Shown here in pieces: positions 1 through 7,138 of a stretch of DNA of 64,000 nucleotides. Every line of letters begins with the position of its first letter. The first letter of the stretch is position 1. The translations under genes were made by a program, and so were the position numbers. The notes below the pieces were generated by a model. The model had not been told where the DNA came from. It ran no database searches and worked only from the letters and a program-made list of their open reading frames with translations. Source of the stretch: a virus; IMG/VR virus record IMGVR_UViG_3300043772_003377, positions 1 through 64,000 of that record; one strand, given 5' to 3'.

Positions 1-40
1 AGGTTCTCACAAATAGGTGTAATCTCAGCCTAACCAATAG

Positions 41-115
41 TGCGGGTCGGAGAAATGGCAACTCGTTTGGCTCATAACCAAAAGACTGATGGTTCGATTC
101 CATCACCCGCTACCA
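41..115 (+). tRNA. tRNA with CAU anticodon, initiator-like (tRNA-fMet-like)
   Basis: A complete cloverleaf can be folded by hand. The acceptor stem is 41-47 with 105-111, the D stem GAG/CTC is 50-52 with 62-64, and the anticodon stem TTTGG/CCAAA is 66-70 with 78-82 around anticodon CAT at 73-75. The T arm is GATGG-TTCGATT-CCATC (88-104), and CCA is encoded at 113-115. Three traits point to an initiator: bases 1 and 72 do not pair (T and T), the 11-24 pair is A-T as in bacterial initiators, and two of the three G-C pairs of the initiator anticodon stem are present. Against it, the third of those pairs is T-A. It could instead be an elongator Met or a lysidine-modified Ile tRNA. Confidence 0.88.
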
Positions 116-522
116 AGTGACTCCAGTTAAGTAGTGTTTAACCAATACACTCGATGTGAATGAGTTTAAAGTTATGACATCAAAAAAAAAGGTTCAGTTC
201 TTTAATGTGTGTATGATTTAGATTCGTATTTGTTCACCAAGTTTCTAACTGAGATTTGAAACCATAAAAAACAAACGAACCCCAATAAAAAGTCCTTAGT
301 ATGACTAATCAATGGGTAAAAAGATAAAAAAGACTAAAACTATGTTTTTTTAAGGTGTGGATTTTTTGTGATAACCACAGGGGTTTTTTCAAGTGATGAT
401 AAAAATCCGATAAAAACACAAACGTTCTAAAGTATACTGGTCATCACTAACGTCAAAGTGTCAATCCTATCTCACTCATTGGATTATCAGGTCGAACTTA
501 CTGAATGACAGAGTTCACGGCT
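116..522 (+). other. Non-coding stretch between tRNA and terminator, possible structured RNA
   Basis: No credible reading frame is present on either strand. The stretch lies between a tRNA and a strong terminator, so it is probably transcribed. Complementary segments exist, for example AGTGATGA (about 393-400) with TCATCACT (about 443-450), and AATCC with GGATT near 465-485. I could not match it to any RNA family I know. It may be a tRNA-processing trailer or an independent small RNA. Confidence 0.35.
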
Positions 523-567
523 AAGAGGGAAGAATTTGAGTAGCCATCAATTCTTCCCTCTTTTTTT
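523..567 (+). terminator. Rho-independent terminator upstream of smpB
   Basis: A perfect 14-bp stem, AAGAGGGAAGAATT (523-536) with AATTCTTCCCTCTT (549-562), is followed by a run of T. It ends the tRNA-containing transcript. Confidence 0.9.
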
Positions 568-605
568 ATTTAAAAAAAAATCAAATAACATATAAAAAAA
601 ATTCT

Positions 606-613
606 TATCTTTG
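606..613 (+). promoter_or_regulatory. Bacteroidota-type -7 box for smpB
   Basis: TATCTTTG matches the Bacteroidota sigma-A consensus TAnnTTTG. It ends four bases before the smpB ATG, so the transcript would be nearly leaderless. No clear -33 TTG was found. Confidence 0.55.
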
Positions 614-617
614 TTTA

Positions 618-1052
618 ATGAAACATTCGGTTAATATTGTTAATAAAAAAGTAAAGTTTGAATACGAATTTATCCAAACAGAAATTGCTGGAATTCAATT
701 AATTGGGTCTGAGGTAAAATCTATTAGGGAAAATAAAGCCTCAATTTCAGAGAGTTATTGTTATTTTAGTAATGGTGAATTATTCGTTAAAGGAATGACT
801 ATTTCAGATTATGGGTATGGAACTTTCCACGAAACCAATAGGGATAGAAAATTATTACTCAAGAAAAAAGAATTAAGAAAATTAGAGAATCAATTAATAA
901 AAGGATTAACAATTATTCCGTATAGAATTTTCATTAATGACAGAGGTTTGATTAAAATAGAAATTGTTTTAGGTCGAGGTAAGAAACTTTACGATAAAAG
1001 AGAATCAATTAAAAATCGAGACATTGATCGGGATATGAAAAGAAATATTTAA
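618..1052 (+). CDS. smpB: SsrA-binding protein SmpB
   Basis: SmpB binds the tRNA-like part of tmRNA and delivers it with EF-Tu to stalled ribosomes, where its C-terminal tail occupies the empty mRNA channel. The 144-residue protein keeps the family signature throughout: an OB-type core beginning VNKKVKFEYEF, the segment GIQLIGSEVKSIRENKAS (residues about 25-42), the GTFHETNRDRKLLL region (about 69-82) and the terminal GRGKKLYDKRESIKNRD. The basic tail is short, as in Bacteroidota SmpB. Its tmRNA partner lies 650 bases downstream on the other strand, so this phage carries both halves of trans-translation. It has its own host-type promoter and its own terminator. Confidence 0.96.
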   Translation: MKHSVNIVNKKVKFEYEFIQTEIAGIQLIGSEVKSIRENKASISESYCYFSNGELFVKGMTISDYGYGTFHETNRDRKLLLKKKELRKLENQLIKGLTIIPYRIFINDRGLIKIEIVLGRGKKLYDKRESIKNRDIDRDMKRNI

Positions 1053-1066
1053 AGTTCAGATAACAG

Positions 1067-1088
1067 ACCACCTTCGGGTGGTTTTTTT
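1067..1088 (+). terminator. Terminator after smpB
   Basis: ACCACC-TTCG-GGTGGT hairpin with a stable tetraloop, followed by a T run, 14 bases after the smpB stop codon. Confidence 0.9.
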
Positions 1089-1126
1089 ATTCACCTCCAC
1101 ATACTTTTTCCCATCTCCACACTATT

Positions 1127-1134
1127 TATTTATA
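1127..1134 (+). promoter_or_regulatory. Late-type motif TATTTATA before the HNH gene
   Basis: Exact TATTTATA ending 9 bases before the ATG at 1144. The same octamer precedes many structural genes in this window. Confidence 0.5.
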
Positions 1135-1143
1135 AAAGACATT

Positions 1144-1686
1144 ATGAGTAAAAATAAATCAAAACGGAAAATGGGGGAATGTACTTGTGATAATTGCGGA
1201 ATTACATTCAAAAAAACTTTAACTGAGTTATCACGAAGTAAAAAATTAGGTAGAAAAAATTTTTGTAGTAGAACCTGTGTGGGTAAAAATAATATTAAAA
1301 ATTTTGGAGATAAAAAAATCAATTATGATATATCCCAACATTCGGCTAATTCAAGAGACGAATTCACAGGACTAAGAGCTCTTTTACGTAGAATTAAAAA
1401 TAAATATCATAATCACGATGTTGATTTGGATTATCTTAAAGAGGTTTGGGATAATCAAAATAAATGTATATATACTGGCGTCGATTTAGTATTACCTAAA
1501 TGGAAAGGTATAAACAACCCTTTATATACCGCATCAATAGATAGGATAGATTCAACTAAAGGATATGTTAGAGGTAACATACAATACATTTCAATTACAT
1601 CAAATCATGCGAAAAATTCAATGTCTCACGAACAAATGATTGAGTTTTGTGAATTAATTATAAAAAGCAAAAAACCCATCAATTGA
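1144..1686 (+). CDS. HNH homing-type endonuclease
   Basis: A free-standing HNH endonuclease of the kind common in large phages. A zinc ribbon is visible near the N-terminus (CTCDNCG ... FCSRTC). The nuclease half contains CIYTG, then SIDRIDSTKGYVRGNIQYI and a late SNHAKNSMS segment, which is the usual layout for this HNH group. I start it at the ATG at 1144 because the frame extended upstream uses GTG and overlaps both the smpB terminator and the late-type motif. It sits between smpB and the tmRNA gene, so it may be a mobile gene inserted in the trans-translation locus. Its 3' end lies inside a bidirectional terminator hairpin. Confidence 0.85.
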   Translation: MSKNKSKRKMGECTCDNCGITFKKTLTELSRSKKLGRKNFCSRTCVGKNNIKNFGDKKINYDISQHSANSRDEFTGLRALLRRIKNKYHNHDVDLDYLKEVWDNQNKCIYTGVDLVLPKWKGINNPLYTASIDRIDSTKGYVRGNIQYISITSNHAKNSMSHEQMIEFCELIIKSKKPIN

Positions 1687-1698
1687 TGGGTTTTGTTT
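1671..1698. terminator. Bidirectional terminator between HNH gene and tmRNA
   Basis: AAAACCCATC-AATT-GATGGGTTTT is a perfect inverted repeat with T-rich sequence on both exits. It ends the plus-strand HNH gene (overlapping its stop) and follows directly on the CCA end of the minus-strand tmRNA. Confidence 0.8.
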
Positions 1699-2084
1699 TG
1701 GTGGAGGTAGCGATTTCGAAATCGCGTCTCGTTCATCTTAAAAATTAAGTACTACATGCTTAGGTTAATGTTTTCTAACATTCCAAAATATTTAGTTTTT
1801 TCTTCACCATCGTAAACTAAAAACCAATGGACGACTCGATTTAGGGTTCAGTCATTTTTCCACCTCAATAAGGACTTCTGTTTCTAGGTTATATGTCCAC
1901 CGACCCGTTGTTGTTTCTTAACTATTAAGCTACAACTTCAGCGTTTTCACGGATTAAACCGATAGTCGCCATTTTGTCTAAAACGTTGCCGTTTGAACTT
2001 TGAATCCATAGATTTAAGTGATAGGAATCCTCTCACCGCATGCACCTAACAATTAACAATGCCGATCAATACCATTTTACCCCC
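1699..2084 (-). ncRNA. ssrA: Transfer-messenger RNA (tmRNA)
   Basis: Read on the minus strand, the 5' end GGGGGTA pairs with TACCTCC just before ACCA at the 3' end, forming the tmRNA acceptor stem. Two blocks match bacterial tmRNA closely: GGTGCATGC near the 5' part and AAGCATGTAGTAC near the 3' part. The tag frame ends GAA AAC GCT GAA GTT GTA GCT TAA, giving ...ENAEVVA. If translation resumes after TAGAC the whole tag is KMATIGLIRENAEVVA, but the resume codon is uncertain. The T arm is the perfect palindrome GCGATTTCGAAATCGC, implying a 6-base rather than 7-base loop. Length about 386 nt. SmpB is encoded nearby. Confidence 0.94.
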
Positions 2085-2111
2085 CAATATTTTCAATGAA
2101 CTTTTACAATA

Positions 2112-2119
2112 CAAATATA
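2112..2119 (-). promoter_or_regulatory. Bacteroidota-type -7 box for tmRNA
   Basis: On the minus strand TATATTTG matches TAnnTTTG exactly. It lies 27 bases upstream of the mature tmRNA 5' end, leaving a short leader that RNase P would remove. Confidence 0.65.
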
Positions 2120-2151
2120 CAAATAAAATTTAATTAATTAAACTTTTTAAG

Positions 2152-2159
2152 TATTTATT
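2152..2159 (+). promoter_or_regulatory. Late-type motif TATTTATT
   Basis: One-base variant of TATTTATA, 19 bases before the ATG at 2179. A partly palindromic ATATAAATATTT follows it. Confidence 0.35.
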
Positions 2160-2178
2160 ATATAAATATTTTATTTTA

Positions 2179-3639
2179 ATGGAATCTGACGGTAATTTAA
2201 GAAGAGAAGCCTATAAACAGAGTGAAATAATCGAAGATAATGAAAAATTAACCTTTCTTAAATCGAATGGTTATGATTCCGTGTCGTATTTTGGACCTAA
2301 ATTCATTAAAGATGCTTATTCTAAAAAATTTCAATATTATGACATATATTTTATAATTGATAAAACCAAAAATCCTACCTCTGAAAAATTTTGTATTACA
2401 TTACTAAGAAAAAAAACTGGTAAAGATGTTAATTATAATGGTTTTAGTATAGTTGATAAAGAAAATGATGATATTGAAGATCCTGACGATTATATTAAAA
2501 GTAATTTCCATTCGATCTACGACAAGTATTTGGAACTAATGAGTAATTCTATTTATAATATTTTATCGAACATAAAAAAAGGTTCTGATATTGTAAATGA
2601 TATTGATATTTCTGATTTTGATAATTTAATTTATGATATTAAATATAGTCCTTCAAAACCTGGCGCTAGTCAAATTATATTAAGATTTGATTCGGTAACT
2701 GATTTTTTTAATATTTTTACAGATAATGACGATGAGGCTTGGTTTTTAACCACTATTGGTAATGGAAGAAGTGGTTATGAATTTGAGCCTTGGGATACTT
2801 CTCACTATGAATGGAAAGATGGTTATATGTTTTATCATTTTACGGTGGAAAATAAACAAAAGATGATTGAAATTTATAGTTATTTAAATACTGCAGAAAG
2901 AATTACAATAGAAAACTTAGAAGAAAATAGTGTAATTATTGCAAGAGATTTAGATAAATATTTTTCAAGTGAAGTTGATAATATTATTTCAGAATACAAT
3001 GAATTAATTAATGAATGTAAATACGATACAACCGTTGACCTGATTAACGGAGAATTTTGTGACGTATTTTCAAATTACGGAATCTTTGTAAAAGATAATA
3101 ATTGTTTTTGGTCATATAGAACAAGTGTTAAAATATTAACAACTTTATTTGAAATATATGGCGCAAAACATATGTCTGTATATGAGTTACTTCAAAAAAT
3201 AAATAAAGAAAGTATTCATTTAGATCCTAATTATTATGAGTATGCTTATGAAACTTATTGTAATGACCAACACAATGAAATTTTTTCTAAAAGATTTAAT
3301 AATTATGTCTCTTCAAAACTTGACGACATATTAGAAGAAATATCAACAGATGAAAAATTTACAAGTCAAGAATTCATTAATTTTAAAGATAATGTTTTTA
3401 ATAAATATAAATTAGGAGAATGGTATCAATTACCTCACGACCCAAATACTAAAGAAAGAAAATTTAGGATTTATAAGTATGACCCTGAAAAACAAGTTGT
3501 GATAGTTCATTATACTCCCGCCCAATTCAAACCTATGGAAACTAGGTCTTATAATTACGAATCTTTTATTGATTTTTTACATAATAGAGAACTTTTTGAG
3601 AGAAAAGTTGTTAACAAAGGAAAAAAGCGTTACATTTGA
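2179..3639 (+). CDS. Unknown protein, 486 aa
   Basis: I do not recognise this protein. It is acidic and rich in Asp, Asn and Tyr, with no signal peptide or membrane segment. The C-terminal part (about 410-480) is more basic and contains WYQLPHDPNTKERKFRIYKY. It starts after a late-type motif and ends only three bases before the peptidase gene, so the two are probably co-transcribed. The pairing suggests a shared expression time, but gives no clear function. Confidence 0.75.
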   Translation: MESDGNLRREAYKQSEIIEDNEKLTFLKSNGYDSVSYFGPKFIKDAYSKKFQYYDIYFIIDKTKNPTSEKFCITLLRKKTGKDVNYNGFSIVDKENDDIEDPDDYIKSNFHSIYDKYLELMSNSIYNILSNIKKGSDIVNDIDISDFDNLIYDIKYSPSKPGASQIILRFDSVTDFFNIFTDNDDEAWFLTTIGNGRSGYEFEPWDTSHYEWKDGYMFYHFTVENKQKMIEIYSYLNTAERITIENLEENSVIIARDLDKYFSSEVDNIISEYNELINECKYDTTVDLINGEFCDVFSNYGIFVKDNNCFWSYRTSVKILTTLFEIYGAKHMSVYELLQKINKESIHLDPNYYEYAYETYCNDQHNEIFSKRFNNYVSSKLDDILEEISTDEKFTSQEFINFKDNVFNKYKLGEWYQLPHDPNTKERKFRIYKYDPEKQVVIVHYTPAQFKPMETRSYNYESFIDFLHNRELFERKVVNKGKKRYI

Positions 3640-3642
3640 TGT

Positions 3643-4455
3643 ATGAAACGCGATTATAACCTACTTAAAGAAGTCCTATCAATACCAACGGTAACCTATA
3701 ACGAAGGCAAAATGGTTGATTTTATTGTTAATTGGTTAACCACCAACAATATACCATTTTATAAAGATTCTAGTAATAACATCTATGCTACAAAGAAAAC
3801 GGATAATGTTGATTATTATCCTTGTGTGGTTGCTCATACCGACACCGTACACGACATAGATACTATTAATATTATTGAGAAGATGTTACCAAACGAACAA
3901 AAGGTTTTAAAAGAATCTTTAACCGCAATAAATGATGATGGAGAACAAACAGGAATTGGTGGAGATGATAAGTGCGGGGTTTATGCTTGTTTGGAACTAT
4001 TAAAAGAACTTCCAAATTTGAAATCGGCATTCTTTGTATCTGAAGAAACAGGATGTCACGGTTCAAGAAAAGCCGACCCAAATTTCTTTAAAGACGTTGG
4101 TTATTCTATTCAGTTTGACGCACCTGGAAATTCAATGGTTACAGAATATTGTATGGGGGTTAAATTATTTGATAGAGAAGACGAATTCTTTAAATCTTGT
4201 GATGAGATATTAACTGAAAGTTTTGATAATAGAAATAAGTATTATTCTCATCCATATACAGATGTTTATGCGTTAAAAACTAAATTCGATTTCTCTTGTA
4301 TTAATTTCGCTATTGGTTATTATAACTACCACAGAAAAAATGAGTATGTTGTAATTGAAGATGTTTATAACGGGATTGATACAGGTAAAAAAATGATAGA
4401 AAAATTAGGTTATAAAAAATATAAAAAAATATCAACTGAAAAAAGTCGGTTATAA
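3643..4455 (+). CDS. Compact M20/M42-type zinc metallopeptidase
   Basis: Zinc aminopeptidases of the M20 clan (PepT-like) trim small peptides or remove N-terminal residues. The metal-ligand and catalytic motifs are in order: AHTDT (H65, D67), GGDDK (D108/D109), SEET with the catalytic and ligand Glu at 134-135, FDAPG (D159) and a late YHRKNEY (H230). At 270 residues it is well below the usual 370-410, and the inserted lid or dimerisation domain appears largely missing. It lies back-to-back with the phage ClpC gene across a shared terminator. A role in finishing degradation of ClpP products is an inference from that context; a cell-wall peptide substrate is an alternative. Confidence 0.85.
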   Translation: MKRDYNLLKEVLSIPTVTYNEGKMVDFIVNWLTTNNIPFYKDSSNNIYATKKTDNVDYYPCVVAHTDTVHDIDTINIIEKMLPNEQKVLKESLTAINDDGEQTGIGGDDKCGVYACLELLKELPNLKSAFFVSEETGCHGSRKADPNFFKDVGYSIQFDAPGNSMVTEYCMGVKLFDREDEFFKSCDEILTESFDNRNKYYSHPYTDVYALKTKFDFSCINFAIGYYNYHRKNEYVVIEDVYNGIDTGKKMIEKLGYKKYKKISTEKSRL

Positions 4456-4457
4456 AA

Positions 4458-4486
4458 AAAGGGGATTTTAATCCCCTTTCTTTTTT
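4458..4486. terminator. Bidirectional terminator between peptidase and clpC
   Basis: AAAGGGGAT with ATCCCCTTT around a short loop, followed by T runs in both directions. It serves the plus-strand peptidase and overlaps the last codons of the minus-strand clpC. Confidence 0.85.
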
Positions 4487-6498
4487 CTCTTCTTTTTCTC
4501 TTTTATCTTGACCTCTTTTTCGTCAACATAAATTTCATATTCTTTATCTTCAGAAATTTCACCTTTCAAAACTTCTTCTGAGATATAATCTTCTACTTTA
4601 TCTTGTAAAGCTCTTTTTAATGGTCTTGCCCCATACAACTCATCAAAACCAACTTCAGAAATTAAATCAACCAATGATTTATCATATGAGAATTTGTATT
4701 TTAAATTAGATAATCTTGATATTAGTTTTTTAACTTCAATATCAACAATCTTACTAATATCCTCTTTATTTAATTGATTAAACACAATTATTTCATCAAT
4801 ACGATTTAAGAATTCAGGAGAGAAAAACTTTTGTAATTCTTTTTTAAGAATGTCTTTTTTCTGTTCTTCTTGAACATATGTTGATGTAGAAGATTTAAAC
4901 CCTACCCCTGTTCCGAAATCCTGTAGTTTTTTAACACCCAAGTTTGATGTCATAATAATCAAACAATTTTTAAAGTTAATTTTTCTACCAAGACTATCTG
5001 TAATATGACCATCATCCAATAATTGTAGTAATACTGAGAAAATATCTTTGTGGGCCTTCTCAACCTCATCGAAAAGAATAACTGAATAAGGTTTATTTTT
5101 AACCATTTCCGTTAATTGTCCACCATCTTCATACCCAACATAAGAAGGAGGTGCTCCGATTAATCTTGTTATGGTGTGTTTTTCTTGATATTCACTCATA
5201 TCAACCCTAATTAAGTTTTCTTCACTACCAAAAATTTCTTTGGCCAGTTGTTTTGCTAAATGAGTTTTACCCACACCTGTTGAACCTAAGAATATAAATG
5301 ACCCGATTGGTTTATTTGGTTCTCTAATACCTAATCTATTTCTTCTGATAGATTTTGCAATTTTTAAAACCGCTTCAGACTGACCAATAACTTTACTATT
5401 AATATTATCTGCCAAACTAATTAAATTTTTTGTCTCATCTGAGTTTAATTTAGTGATGGGTATTTTAGTCATATTTGAAACCACGTCATAAACCAAATCA
5501 TCAGTTACTTCTTTTTTCTGAATCTGTAACTCTGTTTCAAACTTCTTTTTCTCCGCCTCTAATTTATCTAAAATCTTTCTTTCTTTATCTCTTAAAGATG
5601 CTGCCAATTCATAATTTTGTTTTTTAACAACATCCAATTTTTCAAGTTTAACGTCTTGAGCCTCCAATTTTAACTTCTCAATAATTTCAGGTAATTTAAT
5701 ATCTACCTGACTTCTCGCACCAACTTCATCAATAATATCGAACGCCTTATCAGGAAATTCTCTATCTGTAATATATCTTTCCGCCAATTCCACACATAAT
5801 TTTAATATTTCATCAGTATAGTAAACATTATGGTAAGATTCATATTTTTCTTTAGCATTTTGTAAGATTTGTAATGTCTCTTCTTTAGTTGCGGCATCAA
5901 CAATCACTTTTTGGAATCTTCTTTCCAAAGCACCATCTTTTTCAAAATTCTTTCTGTATTCATCAAGAGTAGTTGCACCAACACATTGTATTTCTCCTCT
6001 TGCTAATGCGGGTTTAAATATGTTTGAAGCGTCTAATGAACCTGATGTATTTCCCGCCCCAACAATTGTATGTATCTCATCAATGAAAACTATAATGTTA
6101 GGATTCGCCTGAAGTTCTTCAATAATCACTTTCATCCTTTCTTCAAACTGACCTCTATATTTTGTCCCCGCAACAATTGATGTCATATCTAATGAAACAA
6201 TTTTTTTATCCATTAGGTTTCTAGGACAATCTCCATTTTGGATTTTAATCGCTAACCCTTCAATTATAGCGGTTTTACCACAACCTGGCTCACCAATAAT
6301 AATTGGGTTATTTTTCTTTCTTCTTGATAGGATTTGAGCAATTCTATTAATCTCTCTTTCCCTACCAATAACAGGGTCTAATTTACCTTCTTCCGCTAAT
6401 TTTATTAAATCCCTACTAAAGTTATCTAATACAGGTGTGCTAGAAGTACCTTCACCTTTACCTTTATTCTTACCACTATTTTCCGCAGATTCAATCAT
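4468..6498 (-). CDS. clpC: ClpC-type AAA+ unfoldase lacking the N-terminal domain
   Basis: A class-I Clp/Hsp100 unfoldase that threads proteins into ClpP. It has two AAA+ modules: Walker A GEPGCGKT (69-76) with Walker B VFIDE (137-141), and Walker A GSTGVGKT (405-412) with Walker B FDE (476-478). A UVR-type linker (about 291-310) sits between them, as in ClpC. The second module keeps the pore segment YVGYEDGG and the loop FGTGVGF (VGF at 532-534), the tripeptide by which ClpC docks ClpP. The roughly 150-residue N-terminal adaptor-binding domain is absent; only a short Gly/Lys-rich leader precedes module 1. No phage ClpP is seen here, so host ClpP is the likely partner. Closest in style to Bacteroidota ClpC. 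Confidence 0.95.
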   Translation of the reverse strand: MIESAENSGKNKGKGEGTSSTPVLDNFSRDLIKLAEEGKLDPVIGREREINRIAQILSRRKKNNPIIIGEPGCGKTAIIEGLAIKIQNGDCPRNLMDKKIVSLDMTSIVAGTKYRGQFEERMKVIIEELQANPNIIVFIDEIHTIVGAGNTSGSLDASNIFKPALARGEIQCVGATTLDEYRKNFEKDGALERRFQKVIVDAATKEETLQILQNAKEKYESYHNVYYTDEILKLCVELAERYITDREFPDKAFDIIDEVGARSQVDIKLPEIIEKLKLEAQDVKLEKLDVVKKQNYELAASLRDKERKILDKLEAEKKKFETELQIQKKEVTDDLVYDVVSNMTKIPITKLNSDETKNLISLADNINSKVIGQSEAVLKIAKSIRRNRLGIREPNKPIGSFIFLGSTGVGKTHLAKQLAKEIFGSEENLIRVDMSEYQEKHTITRLIGAPPSYVGYEDGGQLTEMVKNKPYSVILFDEVEKAHKDIFSVLLQLLDDGHITDSLGRKINFKNCLIIMTSNLGVKKLQDFGTGVGFKSSTSTYVQEEQKKDILKKELQKFFSPEFLNRIDEIIVFNQLNKEDISKIVDIEVKKLISRLSNLKYKFSYDKSLVDLISEVGFDELYGARPLKRALQDKVEDYISEEVLKGEISEDKEYEIYVDEKEVKIKEKKKRKKKGD

Positions 6499-6552
6499 AT
6501 CTTTATTTTTTTATAATTATAGTAATTTATATTTCATTTTCAATATTTGATA

Positions 6553-6593
6553 ATATGTCATATTTACAAATTTTATTATGACATTTTGTCATA
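6553..6593. promoter_or_regulatory. Inverted repeats in the clpC/UVR divergent intergenic region
   Basis: ATATGTCATAT at 6553-6563 and TATGACA-TTT-TGTCATA at 6577-6593 share the half-site TGTCATA/TATGACA. They lie between the divergent clpC and UVR genes, where an operator for a regulator could be expected. No regulator is identified. Confidence 0.4.
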
Positions 6594-6670
6594 TAATTTA
6601 CAATTAAATGTTTTGGCATATATTTAGTAGTGTCGAGCAAAAAAAATAAATAAAATAAAAAAAAACAAAA

Positions 6671-7138
6671 ATGAAAAAATTTAATTACTTAAAAAACTTA
6701 GATGAAATGATGAGAGATTTCTTTACAAACTACACTAGTCAAACTTACCCTTTGAATAATATTATGGGTGAAACTAAAACTGAAAGTGGTGTCGATGAAA
6801 ATGGTGAATGGACTAAAACTACTTATCAAACACCTGACGGAACATACTCTTCTGTTAGTTTTATTAGATTTACCAATGATTCTGAAACTAATGTAGCTTC
6901 AGAATCTAATTTAAAAACGGAATCTAAAAAAACATTAACACTTAAAAAAGAACTTGATTCATTGATCAAGAACCAAGACTTTGAAAAGGCTTGTGAAGTT
7001 AGAGACCAAATTAAAAAACTGGAAACTAATAAATCCGAAATTGAAAAACTTAGAAAAGAACTCGAAGATTCAATTAAGAACGAAAACTTTGAAGATTCAA
7101 TAAAACTTAGAGATAAGATTAAAAAATTGGAAAAATAA
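6671..7138 (+). CDS. Double-UVR-motif protein, possible ClpC adaptor
   Basis: The C-terminal third holds two consecutive UVR motifs (about 91-118 and 127-154), each of the form L(K/R)KEL..I(K)N..FE....RD.IKKLE. UVR motifs occur in UvrB/UvrC, in ClpC itself and in McsA, the activator of ClpC in Firmicutes. The first 90 residues are unknown and contain no CxxC zinc fingers, so this is not a full McsA. It is divergently transcribed from the phage clpC across only 170 bases with shared inverted repeats. I infer a ClpC adaptor or regulator. The visible fact is the motif pair; the partner is not proven. Confidence 0.8.
   Translation: MKKFNYLKNLDEMMRDFFTNYTSQTYPLNNIMGETKTESGVDENGEWTKTTYQTPDGTYSSVSFIRFTNDSETNVASESNLKTESKKTLTLKKELDSLIKNQDFEKACEVRDQIKKLETNKSEIEKLRKELEDSIKNENFEDSIKLRDKIKKLEK

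Noticed and set aside
41-522. A second tmRNA or tRNA array in the first 500 bases
   Set aside because: Only one complete cloverleaf was found. The remaining sequence lacks the paired acceptor ends and a tag frame, and the real tmRNA is at 1699-2084.
1078-1143. N-terminal extension of the HNH endonuclease starting at GTG
   Set aside because: The extension lies in the smpB terminator and the late-type motif, and the ATG at 1144 gives a normal HNH start.
4468-6498. Annotation of the Clp protein as ClpB disaggregase
   Set aside because: It lacks the long ClpB middle coiled coil and has the VGF docking loop of ClpP partners.
6671-7138. Annotation of the UVR protein as McsA
   Set aside because: It has the UVR motifs but lacks the paired CxxC zinc fingers of McsA, so only an adaptor-like role is suggested.
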